Shown one piece after another: positions 5,894-6,026 of a stretch of DNA of 6,026 nt. The stretch is from Erysipelotrichaceae bacterium. Its GTDB lineage: Bacteria > Bacillota_I > Bacilli_A > Erysipelotrichales > Erysipelotrichaceae. Location of the stretch: assembly GCA_900754715.1 (NCBI GenBank), contig CAAEDX010000010.1, forward strand, positions 1 through 6,026, in the 5' to 3' direction. The notes beneath the pieces are model-generated. The model worked only from the letters and a program-made list of their open reading frames with translations, made no database searches and was not told the origin of the DNA. Positions within the stretch are counted from its first letter, which is position 1; each line of letters starts with the position of its first letter. A program made the translations under genes and the position numbers.

Positions 5894-6026
5894 CTTGTTT
5901 TTCCTCGTCCAGCTTCACTCCGGCTTCTTTCAGCAGCTGGTGGATACGTTCGCTGACTGCCGCGCGATAAGTTCGGCTGACCGGCAGCTGTGTGCCATCA
6001 CGCAGTACGATGGACTGGCGGCAAAA
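5874..6026 (-). CDS. LytTR-family response regulator, C-terminal fragment (5' part outside window)
   Basis: The minus strand carries the last 50 residues of a gene that enters from the right edge and stops at the TGA at 5876-5874. The stretch SIVLRDGTQLPVSRTYRAAV (fragment residues 5-24) matches the end of the LytTR DNA-binding domain, where a strand with a DG turn is followed by the hallmark LPVSRxY and a final helix. An acidic tail of about 15 residues follows. Proteins of this class (AgrA, BlpR, VirR) bind promoter direct repeats and are usually paired with HPK10 kinases, and such a kinase follows with a 20-base overlap. The receiver domain is not in the window, so the two-component role is inferred from the neighbour. 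It could be a stand-alone LytTR protein. Confidence 0.8.
   Translation of the reverse strand, partial: FCRQSIVLRDGTQLPVSRTYRAAVSERIHQLLKEAGVKLDEEKQDEESAA
5903..5906 (-). promoter_or_regulatory. Ribosome binding site of the sensor kinase gene
   Basis: GAGG at 5906 down to 5903 stands 9 bases before the ATG at 5893, inside the coding sequence of the response regulator. Translation of the two proteins is probably coupled. Confidence 0.6.

Noticed and set aside
1..6026. Mobile elements, CRISPR arrays, tRNA or rRNA genes and riboswitches
   Set aside because: Nearly every base is within a protein-coding gene. I saw no direct or inverted repeat ends, no regularly spaced repeats, and no tRNA-like arms in the 73-base intergenic region.

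Overview
All supportable genes in this 6,026-base window lie on the minus strand, so they read from right to left. The DNA is moderately GC-rich (just over 50% by eye) and the genes are tightly packed with strong AGGAGG-type ribosome binding sites. LytTR/GHKL regulation beside a heterodimeric drug-type ABC exporter points to a Bacillota (Firmicutes) bacterium, possibly a gut member such as an Erysipelotrichia-like or clostridial lineage. That placement is an inference, and I cannot name a species.

Layout in transcription order. (1) At the right edge, 6026 to 5874, is the C-terminal tail of a LytTR-type response regulator. (2) It overlaps by 20 bases a short two-helix GHKL sensor kinase of the AgrC/HPK10 type (5893 to 5012). 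The ATP-binding boxes are intact, but the usual phosphoacceptor His appears to be replaced by Gln. (3) A 73-base intergenic region holds a perfect TATAAT box, a long hairpin with a U-rich tail, and a ribosome binding site. (4) Next come two half-transporter genes joined by an ATGA overlap (4938 to 3208 and 3211 to 1490). The first carries degenerate catalytic residues (Asp for Glu, Gln for the H-loop His). The second has the canonical residues and an LSQGQ signature. This is the hallmark of asymmetric heterodimeric exporters such as TM287/288, BmrCD (YheI/YheH) and LmrCD. (5) After 11 bases comes a complete N4-(beta-N-acetylglucosaminyl)-L-asparaginase (1478 to 546). (6) After another 10 bases comes CutC (535 to beyond base 1), cut off by the left edge.

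How the genes may work together. The regulator pair is well placed to control the exporter, and the two-helix kinase with almost no extracellular loop resembles kinases that sense through a partner transporter. The exporter, asparaginase and CutC genes have gaps of 11 bases or less, or overlap, so they probably form one transcription unit. The asparaginase would cleave GlcNAc-Asn from degraded N-glycoproteins in the cytoplasm. Its tight coupling to CutC is a hint about CutC function beyond copper. There are no RNA genes, mobile elements, CRISPR arrays or stretches over 300 bases without a gene.
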